Shown: positions 8,463 through 16,683 of the stretch, one piece after another
Position numbering within the stretch: the stretch's first letter is position 1
How the letters are laid out: every line of letters begins with the position of its first letter
Origin: Candidatus Binatia bacterium
GTDB lineage: Bacteria > Desulfobacterota > Binatia > HRBIN30 > BPIQ01
DNA length: 64,000 nucleotides
Assembly: GCA_026004195.1 (NCBI GenBank)
Contig: BPIQ01000002.1
Location: 682,585-746,584, forward strand
Direction of reading: 5' to 3'
The notes under the pieces: generated by a model
What the model saw: the letters and a program-made list of their open reading frames with translations, nothing else
Told to the model about the DNA's origin: nothing
The model's database searches: none
Position numbers and translations under genes: made by a program

Positions 8463-8657
8463 AGGGACGCGCTCCGTCGCGTCCACGGGCGGGGGATTCG
8501 TGGGAATCGCGGGCACGGCCACGACAGAGCGTGGCCCTCCGAATTCGTCACGGGTCGGAGGGACGCGCTCCGTCGCGTCCGGGGAGGCGGGGATTCGTGG
8601 GAATCGCGAACACGGCCACGACAGAGCGTGGCCCTCCGATCGCGTCCGAGGGGCGGA
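8463..8657. repeat. REP-like array C, right part
   Basis: Continuation of the repeat split by IS110: a GGACGCG hairpin at 8465-8484, a GGCCACG hairpin near 8517-8536, another GGACGCG hairpin near 8562-8581 and a GGCCACG hairpin near 8615-8634, followed by a short GC-rich tail up to the phosphotransferase stop codon. The unit at 8554-8568 preserves the full sequence matched by both IS110 target guides, so it is an unoccupied candidate target. Confidence 0.8.
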
Positions 8658-9743
8658 TCACACCGACGGCGTTCGGCTGCGTTCGTGTGCGATCTCGAAG
8701 AGAAGCTCGGCGAGCTGCCCGAATGTCCGGAACCGCTCGTCGTGCGTCTGTCCCCGCGCGTAGCGGTAGTAGATCTGCTGCAGGACGACGCCGATCTTGA
8801 AGAGCCCGAACACGTAGTAGTAGGGCACGCGGCTCACGTCGACGCCCCGGATGCGCGCGTACCGCTCGAGCGCCTCGCGTCGCCGCAAAAAACCCGGGAC
8901 CGTGGAGGGCATCCCGACGGGCGGCGCGTCATCGAAACCCTCGCCCGCCTCCACCCAGAGCGAGAAGAGCGTTCCCACGTCGGCGAGCGGGTCACCGACC
9001 GTGCACATGTCCCAGTCGAACACGGCCGCGCACCGTCCCGGGTCGCGGGCGTCGAGCATGATGTTGTCGAGCCGCCAGTCGTTGTGAAGGAGCGTCGGAG
9101 GCGGCGACGGCGGAAGGTGCTCGTCGAGCCAGCGGTAGAGCTCGTCGACAAGCGGCTGCTCTTTCGTCTTCGACCTTTCGTAGCGAGCTTTCCAGCCCTC
9201 CACCTGCCTCCGAAGAAACCCCTCGGGCTTGCCCAGCTTCTCGAGCCCCACGGCCCGGTAGTCCACCTCGTGGAGCTCGGCGAGCTTGTCGATGAGCACC
9301 TCGCTGATCTTGCGGTTCGTCCCGGCGTCTTCCCCGCCTCCGAACTCCGGCGGGATCGTGCGGCGCACGACGATCCCGTGCCGGCGCTCCATGACGAAAA
9401 ACGGTGCCCCGATCACGCTCGGATCGTCGCAGTAGAGGTAAGCTCGGGGCGCGTAGGGATACGCCCGGTAGAGGACAGAGAGGACCCGGTACTCTCGCCC
9501 CATGTCGTGCGCCCCCGGCGGGACGGGTCCGAGCGGCGGCCGGCGGAGAACGTACTCCGTCTCGCCGTAGCGGAGAAGGTAGGTCAGGTTGGCGTGCCCG
9601 CCGGCGAACTGGAGCACCTCGAGAGGCCCCTCGCTCCCCGGGAGTTTCCCTCGCAGGTACTCGGCCAGACGCGTGCGATCGAAATCTTCTTCGGGCCGGA
9701 CGGAGATCGTCTCGGGCGGATCCGCGATCTTTGGCCGGCTCAC
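8658..9743 (-). CDS. Aminoglycoside-phosphotransferase-fold kinase (ACAD10/11-like)
   Basis: A 361-aa APH-fold kinase resembling the phosphotransferase fused to, or partnered with, acyl-CoA dehydrogenases (ACAD10/11, FadE36 type), which act on hydroxyacyl substrates. Catalytic loop LLHNDWRLDNIMLD (H-x-D-x4-N) and Mg-binding FDWDMCTVGDPLAD are intact; the nucleotide-loop region FAGGHANLTYLL is near residue 45. The GTG start at 9743 overlaps the preceding stop codon in a GTGA junction, so translation is coupled to the PPOX-fold gene. The substrate cannot be fixed from sequence; antibiotic phosphorylation is less likely than acyl metabolism. Confidence 0.85.
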   Translation of the reverse strand: MSRPKIADPPETISVRPEEDFDRTRLAEYLRGKLPGSEGPLEVLQFAGGHANLTYLLRYGETEYVLRRPPLGPVPPGAHDMGREYRVLSVLYRAYPYAPRAYLYCDDPSVIGAPFFVMERRHGIVVRRTIPPEFGGGEDAGTNRKISEVLIDKLAELHEVDYRAVGLEKLGKPEGFLRRQVEGWKARYERSKTKEQPLVDELYRWLDEHLPPSPPPTLLHNDWRLDNIMLDARDPGRCAAVFDWDMCTVGDPLADVGTLFSLWVEAGEGFDDAPPVGMPSTVPGFLRRREALERYARIRGVDVSRVPYYYVFGLFKIGVVLQQIYYRYARGQTHDERFRTFGQLAELLFEIAHERSRTPSV

Positions 9744-10285
9744 GTCTCTTCCCGTCCTTTCATCGCGTAGATTCGCGTCACTTCGATCTCGAGCGTGAGC
9801 GCCCTTCGGGGGGAGCCCGTCGCACCGGGCCGCGTCTCCCGCAGGCTTCCGGGGCGCTCCTTCGCCCTGCCGTAGACGATCGCGGCAGCGCCGCCCGCGC
9901 CCCAGGTGACGAAGGCCACGTTCGGGTTCCGGGCGATGTCGCGCCGGCGCACGGCTTCCTCGTAAATGGAAGACTCGAGCCTCCCGTCGACGAACTCGGC
10001 GTGGACGGGAGCCACGTGGGGCACGCCTTTCGCCCCGACCGTCGCCATGGCCTTCATGCGGGTTCCGTTCCAGAAGCGGACGAACTCGGCCGCATCCATC
10101 CGGCGTTCGGGGCGGTCGAACGTGTCGCGGATTGCCTTGCCCGAGCGTTCCCGGCTCCGGTCGAGGATTTCCTGGAGCGCCCGGAGCTTCTCGGGCGACC
10201 AGTTCGCCGGGTCCCGCGCGTCTGGCGGCACGTCGGGGCGCGGCGCGCAACGGCCCCCGGCCTTCGGATTTTCTTTCCCGGCCAT
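9740..10285 (-). CDS. Pyridoxamine 5'-phosphate oxidase-fold (PPOX) protein
   Basis: A 181-aa protein with a split-barrel flavin- or F420-binding fold. The segment KAMATVGAKGVPHVAPVHAE is the first barrel strand pair and RRRDIARNPNVAFVTW the conserved cofactor-binding turn of the PPOX/FDOR superfamily. It starts with a charged, probably helical N-terminus of about 55 residues. No strong ribosome site precedes the ATG at 10285, so the start is tentative. It is translationally coupled to the downstream APH-fold kinase. Whether the cofactor is FMN, heme or F420 cannot be decided here; npdG at 60 kb suggests F420 chemistry in this organism. Confidence 0.75.
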   Translation of the reverse strand: MAGKENPKAGGRCAPRPDVPPDARDPANWSPEKLRALQEILDRSRERSGKAIRDTFDRPERRMDAAEFVRFWNGTRMKAMATVGAKGVPHVAPVHAEFVDGRLESSIYEEAVRRRDIARNPNVAFVTWGAGGAAAIVYGRAKERPGSLRETRPGATGSPRRALTLEIEVTRIYAMKGREET

Positions 10286-10681
10286 CGCCCGGGATCGTGC
10301 AACGAAAGCCCGCCGGGGACAAGGCTGCTGCCCGGTTCGTGAAATGACGGGCGACCGGCCGAACCCCCGCGCCGCCAGCGGAGCGCACAAGGGAAGCGGA
10401 GCAAGGCTACCGAACAATGAACCGCATGTCGCAAAGCTGCTGCTGCCAACACAACGCCGCTCGACGAGCCCACCTGGCTTCGCGGTTCGGATGACTGCGA
10501 CCGCGGGCTTCCGACCCCGGTGCCTGGCTGGGCGAGTCGGCGCTGCCGTCTTCTGGCTCGCCCCTCACCCCAAAGCCGGCGAGCTTGCGACGGATGAGAG
10601 ACTCCGGGTAAGCGGGCGTTCGGTCCAAAGCCCGTCCGAGTAACTGCGGGGGCGTACTGCCACGTGCGGCAGCGATTGAAC
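10286..10681. other. Non-coding interval, no gene recognised
   Basis: About 400 bases between the PPOX-fold gene start and the MNT gene stop. Open frames here have no family resemblance and overlap one another. No tRNA cloverleaf, REP-like unit or strong terminator is evident. Promoters for the leftward PPOX/kinase pair presumably lie near 10290-10400, but I see no consensus. Confidence 0.5.
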
Positions 10682-11014
10682 TCAGATCGGTAGGAGTTCC
10701 TTTTCGATCCTCGTGATCAACGGGTGCTCGGCCACGCGGAGGCGGGCGAGCTCCTCCGGGGTGAGCACGATGGGCTCGACCGGGAGGTCCGTCCGGCGCA
10801 GGACTTCCCCGATGCGGTCCACCATCCGGCCCGGAATTCTGCCCACGACAAGGAGGTCGATGTCGCTCCCCTCGTGCTCTTCGCCCCGGGCGAAAGAACC
10901 GAAAACGTAGACTCCTTCCACCTCGAACTCGCGCCGCAGGACACGGGCCAGCTCTTTCAGCCTGGCCAGGATTTCTTCACGCGCTCGAGGATCGATCGAG
11001 CAGACTCGATGCAT
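10682..11014 (-). CDS. MNT-type nucleotidyltransferase (antitoxin of HEPN/MNT pair)
   Basis: A 110-aa minimal nucleotidyltransferase. The motif GSFARGEEHEGSDIDLLV fits the family signature GS-x10-DxD. Such proteins neutralise the paired HEPN ribonuclease, in studied cases by adding AMP groups to it. The ATG at 11014 lies inside the 3' end of the HEPN gene (58-base overlap), an arrangement that ties expression of the two. The third acidic residue usual in the family probably lies in the PVEPIVL strand. Confidence 0.9.
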   Translation of the reverse strand: MHRVCSIDPRAREEILARLKELARVLRREFEVEGVYVFGSFARGEEHEGSDIDLLVVGRIPGRMVDRIGEVLRRTDLPVEPIVLTPEELARLRVAEHPLITRIEKELLPI

Positions 11015-11364
11015 CGTTCGGCGTCCTTCGCGTCGTAGTACCTCGCGGGAGCGATCTCCTCGTCGAGACCATTCGGGTACCGGGTCGGAATGTAGTACTG
11101 ATCGAGAAGTCGGCACGAATCGTCGAGATCAGAGAACCCAGGATCTTCCCGAACGCACTCTTCCAGGAGGCGCCGCAAGCTGTGCGTGAGGACCGACGTG
11201 CGACCGCGCGCGTAAAGGAGAGCCTTGAGCGCCTTTTCTCCGGCCTGCTGGCACTGGAAGCAGGCCCACTCATGATGGCCCGACGCGGCGCTGTCCCTGG
11301 CGGCGCTAAGGTCGGCCTCGGCTTGCTCGAACCACGTTCGCGCTATGGTGCTTCGTCCCGCCAC
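10957..11364 (-). CDS. HEPN-domain protein (toxin of HEPN/MNT pair)
   Basis: A 135-aa all-helical HEPN protein. The N-terminus (ARTWFEQAEADLSAARDS) and WACFQCQQAGEKALKALL are typical. The putative RNase motif is R-TSVLT-H, with five residues between Arg and His, in YARGRTSVLTHSLRRLLEE; the Tyr following His in classical HepT (RX4HXY) is absent. The start is uncertain: the GTG at 11364 is the last start codon before the domain. The gene precedes and overlaps the MNT gene, as in known HEPN/MNT modules. Confidence 0.85.
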   Translation of the reverse strand: MAGRSTIARTWFEQAEADLSAARDSAASGHHEWACFQCQQAGEKALKALLYARGRTSVLTHSLRRLLEECVREDPGFSDLDDSCRLLDQYYIPTRYPNGLDEEIAPARYYDAKDAERCIESARSILERVKKSWPG

Positions 11365-11879
11365 GAGCGCAGGATGGCACGCATGGGCAGCGGTGCGCAA
11401 GGCGATCCGATCTCGACCGCGCGCGAGCGCACTAGCGCCGGCCCTTTCCCCGACTCCGGTACTCTCCGGATGGCGGTGGCTGGTTCTTGTCACCGTCCTT
11501 ACGCTGGTCGGCCTCCTGGCGATGCGCCGCCTCGGACTTACGAACTAGAGCCTGTTCGACCTCTAGAGTAGCTCGCAGCCGCAAGGTCCGCCCCGGTTTG
11601 CCACGTCCACGCGGTCGCACTACGGCCGCCCACGGGCGCAGGAGGGCACGCACCGGGAGCCGTGCGCGAAGAAACCGAATGCAGACGCCGGGCGGCGCGG
11701 CGAGTTCCAAAGTACGCCCTGCCACTGCCCAGTTACCCCATCCCTGTGGATCCTTCGCGCGGCGCGGCTCTGCAGGATTCTTTTCGTCGGCCCCGTTGGA
11801 CCGCCGACCCTTGCCACCGGACGGGCTCCTTCGCTAGTTGGAGGCTCACCGAGCGAAGAAGCCACGGCAGGAATCCGAG
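11365..11879. other. Non-coding interval, no gene recognised
   Basis: Roughly 515 bases between the divergently transcribed HEPN gene and the hypothetical gene at 11880. Frames on both strands look like random GC-rich translations. No repeat of the REP-like family is present. It should hold both divergent promoters, but none is close enough to consensus to call. Confidence 0.45.
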
Positions 11880-12542
11880 ATGTGGAAGGAACCCGTTCAC
11901 GGTACATGGTGTGGGGCCGAAACCTGGCCTACGGCCTGCCCCACTTGCCGCGCTCCAGTGTTCTTTTTCTGCTGCGACTGCGGCTCGAGAGTGTTCTTCG
12001 ACGAACTCGGTCCTCCCTGGCCCGTTCACGACTGCGATACTTCCTGGACACGACATCTGAAACGAGCCGTTTACCGAGACGGGACCACGACGGTGGAGAT
12101 CGGCCCCCGGATTACCGTCACCCGTCCAGGCGAACGCTTCGAGGTCGATCGCGAGTTCGTACCTCGGGCGAGGCGCGGCCTGGAGACTCCCGACCCGATC
12201 GTGGCGAGAGAGCCCAAAAGGAAAGAAACTGTCAGAGTTCTCGGAGTCCTGCGGGAGTTGTCGCGCCAGGTCGATCCTTACAAAAAACTCCGGATTCCCA
12301 CCACCGCGGTGGGGCGAGGGTTTCTAGGCGAGATCGGCAAGACCGCGGTCGGTAGAATTACCGTCCACTCCCCGATCCACGGAACACCTCGATGGGAAAG
12401 CTTCACGGCCTGGATCCCTTCCGAGCTCCTGCGCGAGCCCCGCATAGGGAGAAACTTCACCGTCTACGCGGAGCTCGAGGCCCTATCGATTCCAGGCCAC
12501 GGGTACGTCTGGTACTGCCGGCGCTTCGAAGTGGTGGGCTGA
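11880..12542 (+). CDS. Hypothetical protein with N-terminal zinc-ribbon-like cysteines
   Basis: A 220-aa cytoplasmic-looking protein; I do not recognise its family. The N-terminus has CPTCRAP and CCDCGS, two CxxC pairs about 12 residues apart consistent with a zinc ribbon, and a further Cys/His pair in WPVHDCDTSW. The rest is beta-rich with many Arg/Thr and a C-terminal WYCRRFEVV. The ATG at 11880 has AGGA seven bases upstream. A TTG 42 bases earlier is an alternative start. Its 3' end overlaps the tail of the opposite-strand HNH gene by 86 bases. Confidence 0.6.
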   Translation: MWKEPVHGTWCGAETWPTACPTCRAPVFFFCCDCGSRVFFDELGPPWPVHDCDTSWTRHLKRAVYRDGTTTVEIGPRITVTRPGERFEVDREFVPRARRGLETPDPIVAREPKRKETVRVLGVLRELSRQVDPYKKLRIPTTAVGRGFLGEIGKTAVGRITVHSPIHGTPRWESFTAWIPSELLREPRIGRNFTVYAELEALSIPGHGYVWYCRRFEVVG

Positions 12543-12993
12543 GTCGGCGGGGTGCCGGTCCCTTCCCCCCCTCGATCCCGCAAAGTTCTTTAATCGGGTC
12601 GGACAGGCACTTCGCCTCCCGCCGGAAACGATCCTTGTACTCCGGGTGTACTTCGAACCACTCGCAGGGCAGTAGATTCCCCTTCTCCTTGTTGCACCTG
12701 GCGCAAGCCGGAACCCGGTTCGACTTGTTGTCGAGCACGCGCCTCCGCAGACCGGTCTCCCGCCACCGCGACAAAGGCACCACGTGATCCACCGTGTCCG
12801 CTCGACTGCCGCAGTAAACGCACGTACCGTTCGGATGTTTCCTGCGCCTCACGCCGTTCCCCTCACGTGGTCGGGCTCGACGGAGCCCCGTAGTTTTCCG
12901 AGCGACATCCGTCCCCGGGGGCCTGGCCTTTGGTCGAGGCGTTCGTCGATAGGAAGATGCTTCACCGGACGGCCGGGGCATCCGGGACTGCAC
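12457..12993 (-). CDS. HNH endonuclease-domain protein
   Basis: A 178-aa protein whose core is an HNH motif with two zinc-binding CxxC pairs: CVYCGSRADTVDHVVPLS carries the His of the motif and NRVPACARCNKEKGN the Asn and second cysteine pair, followed by a P-x-E/W-type segment. These are typical of small stand-alone HNH nucleases. The first 50 residues are Arg-rich and probably disordered, so the true start may be internal near the GTG before RRRKHPNG. The C-terminal tail overlaps the convergent gene and may be non-essential. Confidence 0.75.
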   Translation of the reverse strand: MQSRMPRPSGEASSYRRTPRPKARPPGTDVARKTTGLRRARPREGNGVRRRKHPNGTCVYCGSRADTVDHVVPLSRWRETGLRRRVLDNKSNRVPACARCNKEKGNLLPCEWFEVHPEYKDRFRREAKCLSDPIKELCGIEGGKGPAPRRLSPPLRSAGSTRRTRGLESIGPRAPRRR

Positions 12994-13008
12994 AGGCCTC
13001 GAACTTCT

Positions 13009-13503
13009 TCACCTTACGCGAACGAGAGCTGCGCGATATTCGGGCGGGAGCTCGTCGAGCGAAACGATGTATAGCGAGAGCGAACCCGAGTCTCGCGCGG
13101 CCGCCTTGAGCCCGAGGTTCACGACCACGCGGTCGTCGAGTTTCCACATGGCCCCTGTGGCCGGGTCCACAATGAGCATCCCGATCAACCCGCCGAAAAG
13201 AAGGTTCCCGATGTACCAGCCGTCAAGCCCTGCGCTGAGTGTCGATCGGGCCGGGTTGTAGCCTTCCATGGAGGCCTCCACATGATACTGCGCGGGCGAG
13301 AAAAAACCTTTGCTCGCAGATAGGGTGAGAGTGGTCGGTGTCCTGCCTTCGAAGATCCTGTTACCGTTCTTGTCGGTGATCACGATCTTCGCGCCGCTGG
13401 GGTTGCTGTCGAACGTGACAGGATACATCGACTTGCTCACGATACTGGCGCACCCCCACGACATAAGAAAAACGCACGTGAACCATAACACCTGTCGCTT
13501 CAT
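13009..13503 (-). CDS. Lipoprotein with PEGA-like domain
   Basis: A 164-aa exported lipoprotein. The N-terminus MKRQVLWFTCVFLMSWGC has a lipobox ending at Cys18. The following beta-rich segment (YPVTFDSNPSGAKIVITDKN, then GRTPTTLTLSAS and YHVEASMEGY) resembles PEGA-type surface domains. A glycine-rich hydrophobic stretch GNLLFGGLIGMLIVDPATGAMW is typical of a group of small outer-membrane-associated lipoproteins. Role unknown; localisation to a membrane face is inferred. Confidence 0.75.
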   Translation of the reverse strand: MKRQVLWFTCVFLMSWGCASIVSKSMYPVTFDSNPSGAKIVITDKNGNRIFEGRTPTTLTLSASKGFFSPAQYHVEASMEGYNPARSTLSAGLDGWYIGNLLFGGLIGMLIVDPATGAMWKLDDRVVVNLGLKAAARDSGSLSLYIVSLDELPPEYRAALVRVR

Positions 13504-13883
13504 AGGTCCCCCCTCCCGAAATTCGACGGCGTTCGGTTACAATCGGCCAGGCTCCGATGTCAAGCCCCCGGGCCGATCGACCCTCAAACCCCCGACTGGG
13601 ACCAGTAACGTCACATAAGTCGTCACGTTCGGAAGTGCGGAAGGTCTTGTTTCGGACGGCCTCCTGCGAGAAACCGTCCGAGGGTGGAGGCGCCCTGCTC
13701 GCCCAGGCGGCGAGTTCCGCCGCCCCCGTCGCACTTGGACGATGTGATCCCGCGCCGGGCTCGGGCTTTCTCTCGCATGGCGCGACACGGGAGAAAACAC
13801 CCCCCGCCGTTTGATCACCGGCGCGCGGAGTGATAAACGGCGCGGCGGTTCGACAACCCGCAGTTCGCTCCACCCGGGAGACG
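13504..13883. other. Intergenic region before the glycan operon
   Basis: About 380 bases between two divergent genes. It must contain the promoters of the lipoprotein gene and of the rightward glycan operon. No coding potential, REP-like unit or recognised regulatory RNA was seen. Confidence 0.4.
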
Positions 13884-14819
13884 ATGAGCCCGAAGCGCGT
13901 CCTCGTCACCGGTGCCGGCGGTTTCGTGGGTGCGGTGCTCACGCGGCGGCTGGTTACCGACGGTCACGAAGTCCACGTCCTGGTGAGGCCGGGCTCGAAG
14001 TACTGGCGGCTCCAGGGCATCCTGGGCGAGCTCCACCCGCACGTCGCCGACCTCCGCGACGGGGAAGCGGTGCGCGAAGCGGTCCGAGCGGCACGTCCCG
14101 AATGGATCTACCACCTGGCGACCCACGGCGCCTACGCCTGGCAGGGGGACGCGGAAGGAATCCTCGCCACGAACGTCCTGGGAACGGCCAACCTCCTTGC
14201 GGCACTCGAGGAGTTCGACTACGAGCTTTTCGTGAACGCGGGAAGCTCCTCGGAATACGGAAAGAAACCCTTCGCGATGCGAGAGACCGATCCGCCGGAG
14301 CCCGTCACCACGTACGGGGTGGCCAAGGTCGCCCAGACCCTTCTCTGCCAGCAGGCCGCTCGCGAAAAGACCAGACCGATTGTCACGCTCCGGCTTTTCA
14401 GCGTCTACGGCCCCTTCGAGGAGCCGACGCGGCTCGTGCCGACCCTCGTCCGCCGTTGCCTCGAGGGCAAGGAACTCGAGCTCGCGGACCCCGAGATCGC
14501 ACACGACTTCGTTTTCGTGGAAGACGTCGTCGAGGCGTTTCTCCGCACCGACGAGCTCCGGAAGCTCGGCGGCGAAATCGTCAACATCGGGAGCGGCGTG
14601 CAAACGACCCTGGCCCAGCTCGTCGATCTGGTCCTGCGGCTCACGCAGGCGGAAGTGCGTTGCCGCTGGGGTGCGTTCCCGCGCAGGAGCTGGGATACCG
14701 ACACGTGGGTGGCGGACCGCACCAAGGCCCGCCGCCTCCTGGGGTGGGAGCCCGTGACGCCGCTGGCCAAAGGCCTGGCCCGGACGATCACCTGGACCCG
14801 GGAGCGAGAGGCAGCCTGA
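13884..14819 (+). CDS. NAD-dependent epimerase/dehydratase (nucleotide-sugar SDR)
   Basis: A 311-aa extended short-chain dehydrogenase/reductase acting on nucleotide sugars. The Rossmann motif VLVTGAGGFVGAVL is at the N-terminus, the catalytic Ser/Tyr/Lys triad is in NAGSSSEYG and YGVAKVAQ (Y-x3-K), and the C-terminal substrate region WVADRTKARRLLGWEP is typical of UDP-glucose 4-epimerase/CDP-sugar relatives. Chosen start is the ATG at 13884 (MSPKRVLV) after CGGGAG. It heads a rightward operon with a split transketolase and transferases, so it probably makes a sugar for a surface glycan. Confidence 0.85.
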   Translation: MSPKRVLVTGAGGFVGAVLTRRLVTDGHEVHVLVRPGSKYWRLQGILGELHPHVADLRDGEAVREAVRAARPEWIYHLATHGAYAWQGDAEGILATNVLGTANLLAALEEFDYELFVNAGSSSEYGKKPFAMRETDPPEPVTTYGVAKVAQTLLCQQAAREKTRPIVTLRLFSVYGPFEEPTRLVPTLVRRCLEGKELELADPEIAHDFVFVEDVVEAFLRTDELRKLGGEIVNIGSGVQTTLAQLVDLVLRLTQAEVRCRWGAFPRRSWDTDTWVADRTKARRLLGWEPVTPLAKGLARTITWTREREAA

Positions 14820-14882
14820 AGTGCGAGCCCTGGAACCGCACCCGCACGAACATCCGGGTGCACCCGAGGGAGGCGGCGTGAG

Positions 14883-15752
14883 GTGAGGGCCACCGGGTTC
14901 GAGCGCGAGTTGCCCGGAGATCTCCTCGAGCGACTCGAGGAACACGCCCGTGCCGTGCGGCTTCACACGCTGCGGATGGCGCACGAGGGCCGCACGCCGC
15001 ACGTGGGCTCGGCGCTCTCGAGCGTGGAGATTCTCGTGAGCCTCTACTTCGCGGTTCTCGACGTCGATCCGGACGAACCCGACGCACCGGGCCGCGACGT
15101 CTTCGTCCTGAGCAAAGGCCACGGGTGCATGTCCTACTACGCGACGCTCGCCGAGCGGGGTTTTTTCCCCGTGGAATGGCTTTCCACGTACGCGAAAAAC
15201 GGCGGGAGGCTTCCCGAGCACCCCACGCCCAAGGGGATCCCGGGGGTGCGGGTGGCCACGGGCTCGCTCGGGCACGGGCTCGCCGTGGGAATCGGAATGC
15301 TCCTCGCTCGCAGGCTCGACGGACGCAAAGGGCGGGTCTTCGTCCTGATGAGCGACGGCGAGTGCAACGAGGGCAGTGTCTGGGAGGCGGCCATGTTCGC
15401 CGCGCGAGAACGTCTCGACCGCCTCGTGGCGATCGTCGACTACAACAAGCTCCAGGCCACCGGACGTTGCGAGGACATCCTGCCTCTCGAGCCCCTCGCG
15501 GACAAATGGCGGGCCTTCGGCTGGGCCGTCCGGGAAGTCGACGGCCACGACCTCGGAGGGCTCGTGACGACGTTCCGAAACCTGCCCTTCGAGACCCCGC
15601 GGCCGAATCTCGTCCTGGCCCACACGGTCAAGGGGAAAGGCGTGTCCTTCATGGAAAACGACCCCGAATGGCACTACCGGCCGCCCGACTCCGCCGAACT
15701 GGAACGGGCCATGGCCGAGGTGCGAGCGACTCCAGGGGGAGAGAAGCCCTAG
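14883..15752 (+). CDS. Transketolase, N-terminal subunit
   Basis: A 289-aa thiamine-diphosphate-binding half of a two-subunit transketolase. Visible features: HVGSALSSVEILVSLYF, LSKGHGCMSYYA, the ThDP/Mg motif MSDGECNEGSVWEA followed by VDYNKLQATG, and HTVKGKGVSFMEN. It starts at GTG 14883 with GGGAGGC upstream and is followed at once by the C-terminal half. Such split transketolases in sugar gene clusters often move two-carbon units onto unusual sugars rather than serve central metabolism (family knowledge; the role here is inferred). Confidence 0.9.
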   Translation: MRATGFERELPGDLLERLEEHARAVRLHTLRMAHEGRTPHVGSALSSVEILVSLYFAVLDVDPDEPDAPGRDVFVLSKGHGCMSYYATLAERGFFPVEWLSTYAKNGGRLPEHPTPKGIPGVRVATGSLGHGLAVGIGMLLARRLDGRKGRVFVLMSDGECNEGSVWEAAMFAARERLDRLVAIVDYNKLQATGRCEDILPLEPLADKWRAFGWAVREVDGHDLGGLVTTFRNLPFETPRPNLVLAHTVKGKGVSFMENDPEWHYRPPDSAELERAMAEVRATPGGEKP

Positions 15753-15753
15753 G

Positions 15754-16671
15754 ATGCGAGACGCTTTCGTTCGGGCGCTCACCGAAGTGGCGGGCCGGGA
15801 CGATCGGGTCGTTTTCCTCACGGGCGACCTGGGGTTCCGTCTCTTCGACGATTTCGCCGCGAGATTTCCGGGCCGGTTCTGGAACGTGGGAGTGGCCGAA
15901 GCCACGATGGCGAGCGTCGCCGCCGGCCTCGCCCTGGAAGGCAAAAAGCCCTTCGTCTACTCCATCGTGCCCTTCGTCACGATGCGTTGCTTCGAGCAGG
16001 TCCGGAACGACATCTGCTACCACGAGGCGGACGTCGTGCTCGTGGGAGTGGGCGGCGGGTACGCCTACGGACTCAACGGGCCCACGCACCACGGAGTCGA
16101 GGATATCGCCCTCATGCGCGCCCTTCCCAACATGAAAGTCGTCTGCCCCGCGGACCCTCTCGAAGCGAGCGCGGCGGTCCACGCGCTCGCGCGAGAGCGC
16201 GGCCCCGCCTACCTGCGGCTCGGGCGCGCGGGGGAACCCCGGATCCACGAGACCCCGCCCGATTTCCGGCTGGGCAAAGCGCTCGTCCTGCGCGAAGGGA
16301 GCGACCTTGCCCTCCTCTCGTGCGGGCCGATTGCCGCCGTGGGGCTCGAGGCGGCGGAGCGGCTCGCCGGAGCGGGCGTGAGCGTCCGGGTCGTGAGCAT
16401 GCCGACCGTCAAGCCCCTCGACACCGAATGCGTGCTCGAAGCCGCAGAGCGATTCCGCGCCGTCGCGACCCTCGAGGAACACACGACGCTCGGCGGCTTC
16501 GGCAGCGCCGTCGCGGAAGTTCTCGCCGAGGCCGGGATACGTATTCCCTTCCGCCGCTTCGGAACGGCCGACCGCTTCTGCTCGCTCTGCGGCGACCAGA
16601 CGACCCTGCGCCGGGCCAACGGCCTCGACGCGGAAGGGCTCTCCACCGCACTCCTCGAGCTCTTGCGCTGA
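15754..16671 (+). CDS. Transketolase, C-terminal subunit
   Basis: A 305-aa partner containing the pyrimidine-binding (PP/PYR) and C-terminal domains: VVFLTGDLGFRLFDDFA, the GVAEATMASVAAGLALEGK segment holding the catalytic Glu that activates the thiamine cofactor, THHGVEDIALMRALP, and a Rossmann-like tail (LLSCGPIAAVGLEAAERL). The ATG sits one base after the stop of the N-terminal subunit, so equal synthesis is likely. Lengths of both halves match the usual split arrangement, so this is not a frameshift. Confidence 0.9.
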   Translation: MRDAFVRALTEVAGRDDRVVFLTGDLGFRLFDDFAARFPGRFWNVGVAEATMASVAAGLALEGKKPFVYSIVPFVTMRCFEQVRNDICYHEADVVLVGVGGGYAYGLNGPTHHGVEDIALMRALPNMKVVCPADPLEASAAVHALARERGPAYLRLGRAGEPRIHETPPDFRLGKALVLREGSDLALLSCGPIAAVGLEAAERLAGAGVSVRVVSMPTVKPLDTECVLEAAERFRAVATLEEHTTLGGFGSAVAEVLAEAGIRIPFRRFGTADRFCSLCGDQTTLRRANGLDAEGLSTALLELLR

Positions 16672-16683
16672 AACCCTCCGTCG

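Noticed and set aside
2513-8657. Open frames through the REP-like arrays, with recurring Arg-rich peptides such as GHGHDRAWPSD
   Set aside because: They arise from translating the repeats in several frames on both strands, lack ribosome sites, and are broken by every indel between repeat copies.
14883-16671. A frameshift splitting one transketolase
   Set aside because: Both parts have their own start, full-length domains and the sizes known for natural two-subunit transketolases.
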